A stretch of DNA of 12,843 nt from JBHIFB01 sp046760905. GTDB lineage: Bacteria > Gemmatimonadota > CAZMKB01. This document shows positions 6,109 through 12,843 of the stretch, piece after piece (the first letter of the stretch is position 1; every line of letters begins with the position of its first letter). The translations under genes were made by a program, and so were the position numbers. Location of the stretch: the NCBI GenBank assembly GCA_046760905.1, contig JBHIFB010000095.1:1-12843 (forward strand). The letters are read 5' to 3'. The notes under the pieces are model-generated. The model was not told where the DNA came from. It searched no databases and was given only the letters and a program-made list of their open reading frames with translations.

Positions 6109-7974
6109 TTAATAAAGGTATGAATTTAGAACATATTGCTGAACCATCCTATGCGTATTGAAAAAGGAGGCATTGAGTGCAATGCAATGCTGCATTATGT
6201 CAATCCATCTATCCCTCTGCCCGTAAAACATCGGAACTATGATGTATTTCAACTTGTCGTATAGTTCCAAGGCTTCTTTCTGCCTCTCATCTCCGACGGA
6301 AGATGAATCTGATCCGATCGACCAGCCAGTTATCCCTTCAATGTATCCCTCTGCCCACCATCCATCTAACACGCTCAAGCTGGGAACCCCATTGAGCGCT
6401 GCTTTCATACCGGATGTGCCAGAGGCTTCATTGGGCTTTTGCGGTGTATTTAACCAGAGATCGACACCAGAAGTGAGCGATTTGCCAAGTTCCATATCGT
6501 AATCTTCGAGGTATACAATCTTGACTGACCTGTGAAGTTGCTTCGAAAAAGAGATGATCTTTTTTATCAATTCTTTTCCCGGCCAGTCATTGGGGTGTGC
6601 CTTCCCCGCAAAAGCAAATTGCATTTCGCCGGTATTATTCGAGATGTCGATTAACCTCTCTGTGTTTGAAAAGACCAGATCAGCCCTCTTGTACACGGCT
6701 GCTCTCCTGGCAAAGCCGATGGTAAATGCCTCGTAGTCAAAAGCAGCGTCAGTATTTTCGTTAATGTGCTCGATGAGTTTTCTTTTTGCACTTACATGCG
6801 CATCCCATATCTCCTGCTTCGGAATGCTCAGTGCATATCTGAGGCTGGAAGGATCATTCATCCAGCCGGGTATATATTTGTCATAGAGCTCCTTGAAACT
6901 CTCACATGCCCAGGTTGATGAATGGACACCATTTGTTATGGAATCTATGGGATATCCCGGGAACATCGTCTTTGAAACCTCGCCATGTTTCTTTGCCACA
7001 CCGTTGATATACTTACTCATATTCAAAGCAAGTAATGTCATGTTGAGGGAGTTTTGCCCTGCTAGCATCTCCAGAACATCAAGCGGTATTAATTCCCCCA
7101 GTACCGCATTTACTAATTCATATGAAAACTGGTCATGTCCTGCCGGAACCGGTGTGTGGGTTGTAAACACGCAAAGATCCCTCACCGCTTCGTAATCCCG
7201 GTATGGAGCTTCATCTCTTTTCCGTTCATTTAAAAGTTCCAGTGTTAATAAACTGGAGTGCCCTTCATTCATGTGATACTTTTCGATCGCCACATAACCC
7301 AATTTCCTTAGCATCCGTACCCCACCAATGCCCAAGATGACTTCTTGAGACAATCTATACCTCTCATCTCCTCCATAGAGGTAATCACAAAGTGTTCTAT
7401 CATATTCACTGTTACCTTCTATGTTCGTATCCAGGAAGATGATAGGCACTGAGTAGCCGGACATACCTATTACATCATAACGCCAGCACTGTATGAGGAC
7501 GGTTCTATCTTCTATCTGAACTGTAACCTTGTGGGACATAGGAGTTAAAACATCATCAGCATGCCACTCCACTGACAGTTCATGCTGATTTCCCTCGGCA
7601 TCCAGCTTCTGGGAAAAGTACCCGTTTCTGTATAAGAGAGTAACTGCTATCATCGGCACCTTCAAATCTGCACAGGATTTTATCGTGTCTCCGGCGAGGA
7701 CTCCAAGTCCACCGCTGTAAGTCGGGATCCGGGAGTCGATTCCTATCTCCATCGAGAAGTAAGCGATTTTCCTCTCTTTCCCATCCCCCAGCCCCGTGCG
7801 AATTTTTCTTTTCTCCAGATAGATATCAGGAGACTTCATAAATTCATTTTTACAATGTTCTGAGCAAAAATAGAATGTCCGGCCTTCGTAATCGAATCCA
7901 AATTCACCTCTCACCCTCATCCCGCAAACGGGATCTCTGGCAGAACCGTTTTCTCTCTCCATGATTTTACCCAT
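6109..7974 (-). CDS. glgP: Alpha-glucan phosphorylase with N-terminal YHS metal-binding domain
   Basis: This 621-residue protein is a fusion. Residues about 14-52 form a YHS domain (DPVCGM with Cys17; TFYFCSEHC with Cys37 and Cys41). From about 68 (KIAYFSMEIGID) to the end it is a GT35 alpha-glucan phosphorylase, which cleaves alpha-1,4-glucan with phosphate to give glucose-1-phosphate in the cytoplasm. The pyridoxal-phosphate motif EASGTSGMKAALN is present, with Lys524 as the cofactor lysine. Other family signatures are YSGGLGVLAGD (86-96), HMNEGHS (234-240) and FTTHTPVPAGHDQF (270-283). The core of about 550 residues is the short form seen in archaea such as Methanocaldococcus, not the 800-plus-residue enteric enzyme. 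GAGAGG eleven bases upstream supports the ATG at 7974. The vWA gene ends 111 bases upstream on the same strand and the copper operon follows downstream. What the YHS domain does here is unknown to me. Confidence 0.93.
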   Translation of the reverse strand: MGKIMERENGSARDPVCGMRVRGEFGFDYEGRTFYFCSEHCKNEFMKSPDIYLEKRKIRTGLGDGKERKIAYFSMEIGIDSRIPTYSGGLGVLAGDTIKSCADLKVPMIAVTLLYRNGYFSQKLDAEGNQHELSVEWHADDVLTPMSHKVTVQIEDRTVLIQCWRYDVIGMSGYSVPIIFLDTNIEGNSEYDRTLCDYLYGGDERYRLSQEVILGIGGVRMLRKLGYVAIEKYHMNEGHSSLLTLELLNERKRDEAPYRDYEAVRDLCVFTTHTPVPAGHDQFSYELVNAVLGELIPLDVLEMLAGQNSLNMTLLALNMSKYINGVAKKHGEVSKTMFPGYPIDSITNGVHSSTWACESFKELYDKYIPGWMNDPSSLRYALSIPKQEIWDAHVSAKRKLIEHINENTDAAFDYEAFTIGFARRAAVYKRADLVFSNTERLIDISNNTGEMQFAFAGKAHPNDWPGKELIKKIISFSKQLHRSVKIVYLEDYDMELGKSLTSGVDLWLNTPQKPNEASGTSGMKAALNGVPSLSVLDGWWAEGYIEGITGWSIGSDSSSVGDERQKEALELYDKLKYIIVPMFYGQRDRWIDIMQHCIALNASFFNTHRMVQQYVLNSYLY

Positions 7975-8085
7975 ATATCAAATTACCTCTCATCCAATAT
8001 GTGCATAATAAATTTCTTTGGGACAATTCCGCACATACAAGGTTTAAAGAACCGGCAGAATGACCATAGAACACACCGGGAACAG

Positions 8086-10509
8086 TTAATCGTCATGGTA
8101 AAAAAGAAGATAGTTGTAATATTCTGTCTCCCTCCTCAGAAGATCAACTGATATTTCTCTATGAGGTGCCTTGATCCTCCTGTCGAGATGCGCTTGACAC
8201 ATCTTGAAGCATTCCTCGAAACTATTGAGAATGCTCAGCAGGCAGCTGTCGCCAACAGTATGTGAATAATCCACAAACTTATCGAAATCCCTATAGTAGA
8301 ATTCCTTTGAAAGCAGGAAAGACCTTTTATTGTGTAACCGGTGATATTCCAACAAGCTCGAGAAGGCTTCTGCGATCTTGTAGAAATAATCCACTCGAGG
8401 ATTTACTCCGCTTACCCCTCTACCGCGCTTCTGATTTTCTGGAATCTTTATGGTACCGGTTTCGGTTACTCGCTTGCCTTTCTCCAAAAGATCATCATAC
8501 TGCAATGTGAAACTGAATAGATCCAACCCTTTTCTCATCTGCATCAGATGATTCACCGGTGCTAATCTGAAAATAAGGATCCGATGTTCCCCAAAAGACA
8601 TATCTCCAAGTGTGAGAGTTATATCCTTTGAATCCGTAAGATCGTGATTTCCGTATATCCTTTGTATATCCATATCTGGATGGCTTTCGACTCTCAGAGT
8701 GATGTTCTGTGCCACCACCGACAGGAGAGACTGCAACTCCTCCTTAAAAAACCGCGGTATGTCTTCAGGGTCTCCGACGAAGTAATACTTCCCTCCTCCA
8801 TACTCCGAGATTCCCATCAAGAGATTGGCATCAAAAGAGGTACCGACACCGATAGTCGTAGTAGAAACACCTTCGGAGAGGTTTTGATTAACGATGTTAA
8901 ATATCTCCTCAGGTTCTGTAATCCCAGTGTTGGCGAGTCCATCCGAGAGGAGAATGACGCGGTTAACGGCAACATCCATGTAACTCCTCTTGACCTGTGC
9001 ATACCCTTCCATGAGACCACCGCTCAAGTTCGTTGTTTGTCCCGAGGAGACATCCTCAACCAGATGTTTCGAGAACCACCAATCCTTTACCCCCGAAGAT
9101 GGTCTGAGAACTCTGACCTTGTTATCGTAGCTGATAATGGAGAGATAATCCTGAGAAGTGAGATTGTCTGTGAGAAAGTATAGGGCCTCTTTAGCGAATT
9201 CGAGCTTATTCTCTTGGCCCATGGATCCGCTTTTATCGATTACCGCTGCGATGTTCATTGGAGGTCTTTCCACTTCTATCGGTCCAGGTGCCAGGATCTC
9301 TACCATTACGTTGAATTCAACAGATCGTTCCCCCTTTAGGAAAACCGGATTAAACAGACATCTTATCTCGAGGGCCTTTCCATGTAAAGGGGAAAGATCC
9401 ATAGCTTGCGGTTCCACCTGAGCGGTTTTCGTTTCACCCCACCCGGATCGCACTGGTTGACTACCGTACTCTCTCATTTCCGAGCGCTCTCTATCAAGGG
9501 GAGCGAGAGAACCGAAAGAGAAATGGATCCTCTGGGTTGGAAATTCCTCGAGATTGAGCACATTATGGGCGATTCTTGCCTCCACAATATTAGGATTTCC
9601 AGCCGATTGCAGCTTTGCAATATGCGCACTGGCAACACCTGAGGTGTCAGTATAGACCAACTCATCGATGAACCCCTCACCTTCCAGGAATTTGAAGGTT
9701 ATTGGAAGGTTGGCTACTGGTCTCCCTTCGTAATCTACCATTATCTGTAAGCTTTGCTCAAGGCCCTCGCCTATCCGGCAATCCTCGATCTTCTCTGTCA
9801 CTCTGTTGAGTCTCAATCTGCTTGCTATCTCCTGCACCATAGAATTAATATTCATCTTGAGTGTAAATGTCTCCGGATCCTCCCCGATTTCCTCTAAATG
9901 AGAACGGGCGATTCCAATCGTGAAAAGAGCAGCTGCCACCTCCCCTCTGTCGAGCAAATCTGCTGCTTCCCCTGCATACACCTTTGCCTGGTTGATCACG
10001 AAATCGATTTTCTCAAGTGTCCTCTCAGCTGCTTGCTCCAACTCCTTCTTTCCAACAGCAAGCCTCACCCAGACATCCCACCAATACTTCACTCCATCAA
10101 TGGTGAGTAATTCATACTTCTTCCAGGCAACATCTTCCTCCTTGATTCCCCAGACCTCACCTGAGGTTTTCAATTTCAGGTTGTCCCTGTATTCCGTCTC
10201 GAACACATTTTTCAGTCTCTGGTATTGGCTGTAGCCTCTCAGACCGAAGTGGACTTCCATGAGTTTCCTGGCTGCTTGCATTCTGGCATCTGTCTCCCCT
10301 TCACCCTGACCGCTCGCTCCGGTTCTTTCTCCCATGACATAGATGACGTCGTTTTCTTCTCTGTAAGGTTTATGGATCCAATCCGGCATTTGTTTATGCG
10401 ACTGATCTATCAGTTTCAGTTGAGACTTGATATGAAAAGGGGCACATAAAACGATAAAAGCAACTGATGGGCAGATGCCGATCAGAAATATTAAATTCAT
10501 TCCCTTCAT
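8086..10509 (-). CDS. Exported LPP20-like/Ig-like/vWA-domain protein
   Basis: This 807-residue protein has an N-terminal hydrophobic segment (about 5-24) that acts as a signal or anchor. The Cys at 22 follows Leu and is not a good lipobox. Residues 41-170 are a paralogue of the upstream lipoprotein (PDW, TDARM, GIKE, DGV-K/R-Y at matching places). A helical stretch follows (170-245), then an Ig-like region resembling bacterial Ig-like/invasin repeats (about 250-332; DYEGRPVANLPITF, then TDTSGVA). A von Willebrand factor A domain covers about 415-600. Its MIDAS is complete: DKSGS (Asp425, Ser427, Ser429), a Thr at 492 or 493 and Asp523. The last 200 residues match nothing I know. vWA domains bind ligands through a metal ion, so a periplasmic or surface binding role is likely. 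The first ATG has no good SD; an ATG at 10500 sits too close to AAGGG, so the start is uncertain by three codons. It is the last gene of the ABC operon. Confidence 0.88.
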   Translation of the reverse strand: MKGMNLIFLIGICPSVAFIVLCAPFHIKSQLKLIDQSHKQMPDWIHKPYREENDVIYVMGERTGASGQGEGETDARMQAARKLMEVHFGLRGYSQYQRLKNVFETEYRDNLKLKTSGEVWGIKEEDVAWKKYELLTIDGVKYWWDVWVRLAVGKKELEQAAERTLEKIDFVINQAKVYAGEAADLLDRGEVAAALFTIGIARSHLEEIGEDPETFTLKMNINSMVQEIASRLRLNRVTEKIEDCRIGEGLEQSLQIMVDYEGRPVANLPITFKFLEGEGFIDELVYTDTSGVASAHIAKLQSAGNPNIVEARIAHNVLNLEEFPTQRIHFSFGSLAPLDRERSEMREYGSQPVRSGWGETKTAQVEPQAMDLSPLHGKALEIRCLFNPVFLKGERSVEFNVMVEILAPGPIEVERPPMNIAAVIDKSGSMGQENKLEFAKEALYFLTDNLTSQDYLSIISYDNKVRVLRPSSGVKDWWFSKHLVEDVSSGQTTNLSGGLMEGYAQVKRSYMDVAVNRVILLSDGLANTGITEPEEIFNIVNQNLSEGVSTTTIGVGTSFDANLLMGISEYGGGKYYFVGDPEDIPRFFKEELQSLLSVVAQNITLRVESHPDMDIQRIYGNHDLTDSKDITLTLGDMSFGEHRILIFRLAPVNHLMQMRKGLDLFSFTLQYDDLLEKGKRVTETGTIKIPENQKRGRGVSGVNPRVDYFYKIAEAFSSLLEYHRLHNKRSFLLSKEFYYRDFDKFVDYSHTVGDSCLLSILNSFEECFKMCQAHLDRRIKAPHREISVDLLRRETEYYNYLLFYHDD

Positions 10510-10575
10510 TACATCATTCGAAACCAGGAAATAGTTACAACTTCAAGTAGTCATGGTAGAGATAAGGTGCGGGCT

Positions 10576-11202
10576 TTAATCCTCACCGAATAAGCTCCTT
10601 TCTTGAATCTCTTGTCTGAACTTATCCAGGAACTCTTCCGCTTTAGTGTTGTTCCTTGCGCGAGCTTCCTCTTTCTGCCTTTCTATAACTTCGAGAGCTA
10701 TTCTCTTATAATCTTCCTCTGAAAGACTCACAAGCATGTAGAAGTTATAAAAATACCGGACCCCATCATGTGTGACTTCCTGAACTTTCTCCCAGTAGCT
10801 CTCTTTTTCCTTAATCCCCTGGACTACAGCATCTGACAGCATTATAATACCGTCACGGATTACATTACCGATGTCAGAATCGTCCCGAGCAAGACCGTAT
10901 TCTACGCGTGCGTTTTCATAATCAACGTTTGCCTTTGTCTGCACCATCTCGGCGACTTGCCGGGTTGCATGCATCCTGGCATCTGTAAGAGCTGCTTCAA
11001 GGGACACTGCCCCTGTTTTGAGACCCCTGAAATACATCACACCATCACGTGTTTTCGGGATGTTCACTGACCAATCCGGCAGATCCCCACTCCTTCCAAT
11101 AACACTCTGTGTTCCAATCGTCTTCTTCCCACCACACCCATGAATTAGTAAGAGGAAGAACAGTACCATCATCAGTAACTTTGAAGGTGTAAAACGAGAC
11201 AT
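10576..11202 (-). CDS. LPP20-like lipoprotein
   Basis: This 208-residue protein has a clear lipoprotein signal: a hydrophobic run at 9-20 and the lipobox LIHGC with Cys23. The mature part contains LPDW (41-44), a helix with TDARMHATRQVAEM (73-86), a middle helical part (about 90-128), GIKE (129-132), and HDGVRYFYNFYMLVSL (145-160). This alternation of an Ala-rich helix and a late strand is reminiscent of the LPP20/FlgT-like lipoprotein fold; that assignment is by resemblance only. The C-terminal 40 residues are strongly charged and helical (EVIERQKEEARARN). The ATG at 11202 has a near-perfect SD, AAGGAGGTG (11207-11215), six bases from the AGGAGG core. It lies 101 bases after the Cys-tail gene and 66 before the vWA gene, whose N-terminal domain is its paralogue. 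I infer attachment to the inner or outer membrane and joint work with the vWA protein. Confidence 0.82.
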   Translation of the reverse strand: MSRFTPSKLLMMVLFFLLLIHGCGGKKTIGTQSVIGRSGDLPDWSVNIPKTRDGVMYFRGLKTGAVSLEAALTDARMHATRQVAEMVQTKANVDYENARVEYGLARDDSDIGNVIRDGIIMLSDAVVQGIKEKESYWEKVQEVTHDGVRYFYNFYMLVSLSEEDYKRIALEVIERQKEEARARNNTKAEEFLDKFRQEIQERSLFGED

Positions 11203-11303
11203 TGCACACCTCCTTGGGATTGGGATTCAAAACCTGTGATAACAGAGACTGGATTCGTATTATCATTAAACACCTCCCGCGTGGATTGATTGCAGGAGTC
11301 CCC

Positions 11304-12071
11304 TCAAGCACAACCACAGTCACCACCAGTAAGACAGCTGGCTGCATCAGGACATTCCGGGCTACCGCAGAGCATCTTTAGGAGTGTCAAATAGATGAAA
11401 TCTGCTGCCTTGTAAAGGTTGTCGTAGCTCTCGCCTTCAACCACAACTTTACCTCCATCCCTTACCCGCACGCCGGTTTTACTAGCCCCGCTCTCAGGTC
11501 CTTTCACCCGGATAATGGGAGTTTGGGATGTTGCATCTTCGAGAGTCTGTATTTGAGATCCTTTCAGGACGGATTTTTTAAGCTTTCCACCTGGCTTCGT
11601 GTAAGCAAGACCTGCGAGTTTTCTTCTGTTTACAATTTGTATCGACCGAGCTATATCATCCACAGCCGGCATTACTTCGTCTTCCTCGTCTGGGTTTATT
11701 AGCAGTGTGGCATGCAGAACCTCTTCGCCCAGAATCCCGAAAATGAGAGAGGTGTTTTTCTCCAGCTCAGTCTCACCCGGTGCATCAAGTTCGACATCCA
11801 AAGCCTCAATGGGAGAAGCTTTGAAGGGGAACCGTGCTCCCCTCAGCTCCAGAAAATAACAGCTTTTTTCCTTATCATAGACGACTTTCCCGACGAATCT
11901 TCCAAAGTTCATTGAACCGGTTTTCAATTCAGGATCATCTATTACATACTCAGGAGGGGATGAATAAGTGCTTGTGTCCAAATACTCACCTGTCAGCCAC
12001 AAACTGAGAACTAACGCGGTCAGGATAGCAGCCAGGCCACCCGTTCGTATTAATGTTCTTCTCGCATTCAT
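11304..12071 (-). CDS. Exported protein of unknown function with Cys-rich C-terminal tail
   Basis: This 255-residue protein matches no family I can name. Residues 11-27 are a single hydrophobic segment after a basic start (MNARRTLIRT), fitting a signal anchor or uncleaved signal peptide. The body (about 50-230) appears mixed alpha/beta, with two recognisable stretches: HATLLINPDEEDEVMPAVDD (120-139) and TPIIRVKGPESGASKTGVRV (184-203), the second followed by KVVVEGESYDNLYKAADF. The last 21 residues carry five cysteines at 235, 240, 246, 252 and 254, and only one other Cys (71) lies outside the tail. Such a tail could bind metal or an Fe-S cluster, or form disulfides outside the cytoplasm. The start codon overlaps the stop of the ABC ATPase gene in ATGA, with GGGAG nine bases upstream, so translation is coupled. 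This makes it a likely partner or dependent of the ABC transporter. Confidence 0.75.
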   Translation of the reverse strand: MNARRTLIRTGGLAAILTALVLSLWLTGEYLDTSTYSSPPEYVIDDPELKTGSMNFGRFVGKVVYDKEKSCYFLELRGARFPFKASPIEALDVELDAPGETELEKNTSLIFGILGEEVLHATLLINPDEEDEVMPAVDDIARSIQIVNRRKLAGLAYTKPGGKLKKSVLKGSQIQTLEDATSQTPIIRVKGPESGASKTGVRVRDGGKVVVEGESYDNLYKAADFIYLTLLKMLCGSPECPDAASCLTGGDCGCA

Positions 12072-12718
12072 AGTGTTAATCTCCCATCATTGAGCACCAT
12101 TTTTCTCTGAGCGTATTCTGCTATCTCCAGATCATGCGTCACCAACAGAATTGTCACTCCATGCATATTCAGGTCCTTTATATAGCTCATCACCTCCTCT
12201 CCATTTTTTCTGTCCAGGTTACCTGTTGGCTCGTCAGCGAATATAACCCTCGGCCTGTTTGCCAATGCTCTCGCAATAGCCACTCTCTGTTGTTCTCCTG
12301 TACTGAGTTGAGCTGGCAGTCGGTGACCTTTACCCTTCAAGCCGACCATTTCGAGCAACTCTCCAGCCATAGCTCCTTGTCTTTCTTTTTCCACACCTGC
12401 CAGATACAGAGGCACTTCGATATTCTCGATCACGGTTAGGTAAGGGATGAGATTGAATGCCTGAAATATGAATCCGAAGTTCCTTCTCCTATAAGCGACA
12501 CGTTCGCGTTGGGACAATTTATAGAGTGAGGTTCCGTTAATTATGACCTCACCCTCATCGGGCGTTAGCAGTCCCGCTATCACATTCAAAAGTGTACTCT
12601 TACCACTACCACTCGGACCGACAATTGATACGAATTCACCTTCCTGAAATCGATGGTTAAGGTCTTTGATAGGGGTGGCATCTCCAAACGTTTTCGTGGT
12701 GTCTTTCAGCTCTATCAT
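12068..12718 (-). CDS. LolD/MacB-type ABC transporter ATP-binding protein
   Basis: This 216-residue ATPase is of the LolD/MacB/FtsE-like class, which works with FtsX-fold permeases in lipoprotein release, efflux or envelope stress functions instead of classical import. Walker A is GPSGSGKST (34-42), the Q-loop Gln is at 86 (FIFQAFNL), the signature is LSTGEQQR (138-145, a variant of the common LSGGQQQR), Walker B is VIFADEP with Asp162 and Glu163, the D-loop is NLD, and the H-loop is His195. The length is usual for a stand-alone subunit. All catalytic residues are present, so it should be active. It begins six bases after the stop of the permease gene and ends in a 4-base overlap with the Cys-tail gene, so all three form one operon. 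GAAGGGG about twelve bases ahead of the ATG is the likely, rather distant SD. The substrate is unknown; its neighbours suggest envelope proteins. Confidence 0.95.
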   Translation of the reverse strand: MIELKDTTKTFGDATPIKDLNHRFQEGEFVSIVGPSGSGKSTLLNVIAGLLTPDEGEVIINGTSLYKLSQRERVAYRRRNFGFIFQAFNLIPYLTVIENIEVPLYLAGVEKERQGAMAGELLEMVGLKGKGHRLPAQLSTGEQQRVAIARALANRPRVIFADEPTGNLDRKNGEEVMSYIKDLNMHGVTILLVTHDLEIAEYAQRKMVLNDGRLTL

Positions 12719-12724
12719 TTTCTT

Positions 12725-12843
12725 CTATATCCCCTTCAGTGCTTCAATTGGATCGAAATTAGAAATTCTCTTGGCCGGAATTATACTTGATATGAATCCG
12801 ATTCCAAGAGATATACCGAGAGAAATCGGAAGAATATAAGGGA
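12725..12843 (-). CDS. FtsX/MacB-fold ABC permease, C-terminal end only
   Basis: Only the last 38 residues and the TAG stop lie in the window; the gene continues past the right edge. The visible part is one membrane segment (PYILPISLGISLGIGFISS) followed by IIPAKRISNFDPIEALKGI. The ending PA-x-R-(I/A)-(S/A)-x-x-DPIEALK is characteristic of MacB/LolE-type permeases of the FtsX superfamily, whose last transmembrane helix closes the protein. It reads into the ATPase gene six bases downstream and is its natural membrane partner. The N-terminal periplasmic part, which would distinguish MacB-like from LolCE-like types, cannot be seen. Confidence 0.85.
   Translation of the reverse strand, partial: PYILPISLGISLGIGFISSIIPAKRISNFDPIEALKGI

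Noticed and set aside
5966..8080. Inverted 12-base repeat CCCGGTGTGTTC flanking the phosphorylase gene (5966-5977 and 8069-8080)
   Set aside because: A 12-base match somewhere in a window of this size is expected by chance, it does not extend further, and no transposase or target duplication is associated.
8644..9183. Plus-strand open frame of 179 codons opposite the vWA gene
   Set aside because: It is antisense to the well-supported vWA domain and has no recognisable motif.

Overview
The window most likely comes from a Gram-negative bacterium, probably an uncultivated lineage. The sequence encodes predicted lipoproteins, a MuiA-type envelope protein, a LolD/MacB-type ABC ATPase, and genes with clear Shine-Dalgarno (SD) sequences. 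No rRNA, tRNA, CRISPR array, integrase or transposase is visible. I cannot name the phylum from these genes alone. All supported genes except one lie on the minus strand.

Layout from left to right. Positions 64-1725 (minus) hold a MuiA-like DUF4140/DUF4139 protein with a long hairpin in its leader. A divergent intergenic region of 377 bases separates it from the only plus-strand gene, a short putative lipoprotein of unknown function (2103-2672). This gene converges on a copper cassette on the minus strand. In transcription order the cassette is a possible 35-residue small ORF (5912-6019), a YHS-HMA-HMA copper ATPase CopA (3244-5895) and a membrane-anchored cupredoxin (2841-3221). Upstream of the cassette, 6109-7974 encodes a short-type alpha-glucan phosphorylase with a YHS metal-binding domain fused to its N terminus.

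The right half looks like one long minus-strand operon for an envelope function. In transcription order it is an ABC permease of which only the last 38 residues are in the window (12725-12843), its LolD/MacB-type ATPase (12068-12718), a translationally coupled exported protein with a cysteine-rich tail (11304-12071), an LPP20-like lipoprotein (10576-11202), and an 807-residue exported protein (8086-10509). The last one joins a paralogue of that lipoprotein to an Ig-like region and a von Willebrand factor A (vWA) domain with an intact MIDAS.

The copper genes have a plain joint role: CopA exports Cu(I) and the cupredoxin probably binds copper on the outer face of the membrane. The ABC-to-vWA block has the form of an uncharacterised cell-envelope module. 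The strongest candidates for something new are this block, the YHS-glucan phosphorylase fusion beside a YHS-CopA, the small ORF ahead of copA, and the switch-like leader of the MuiA-like gene.
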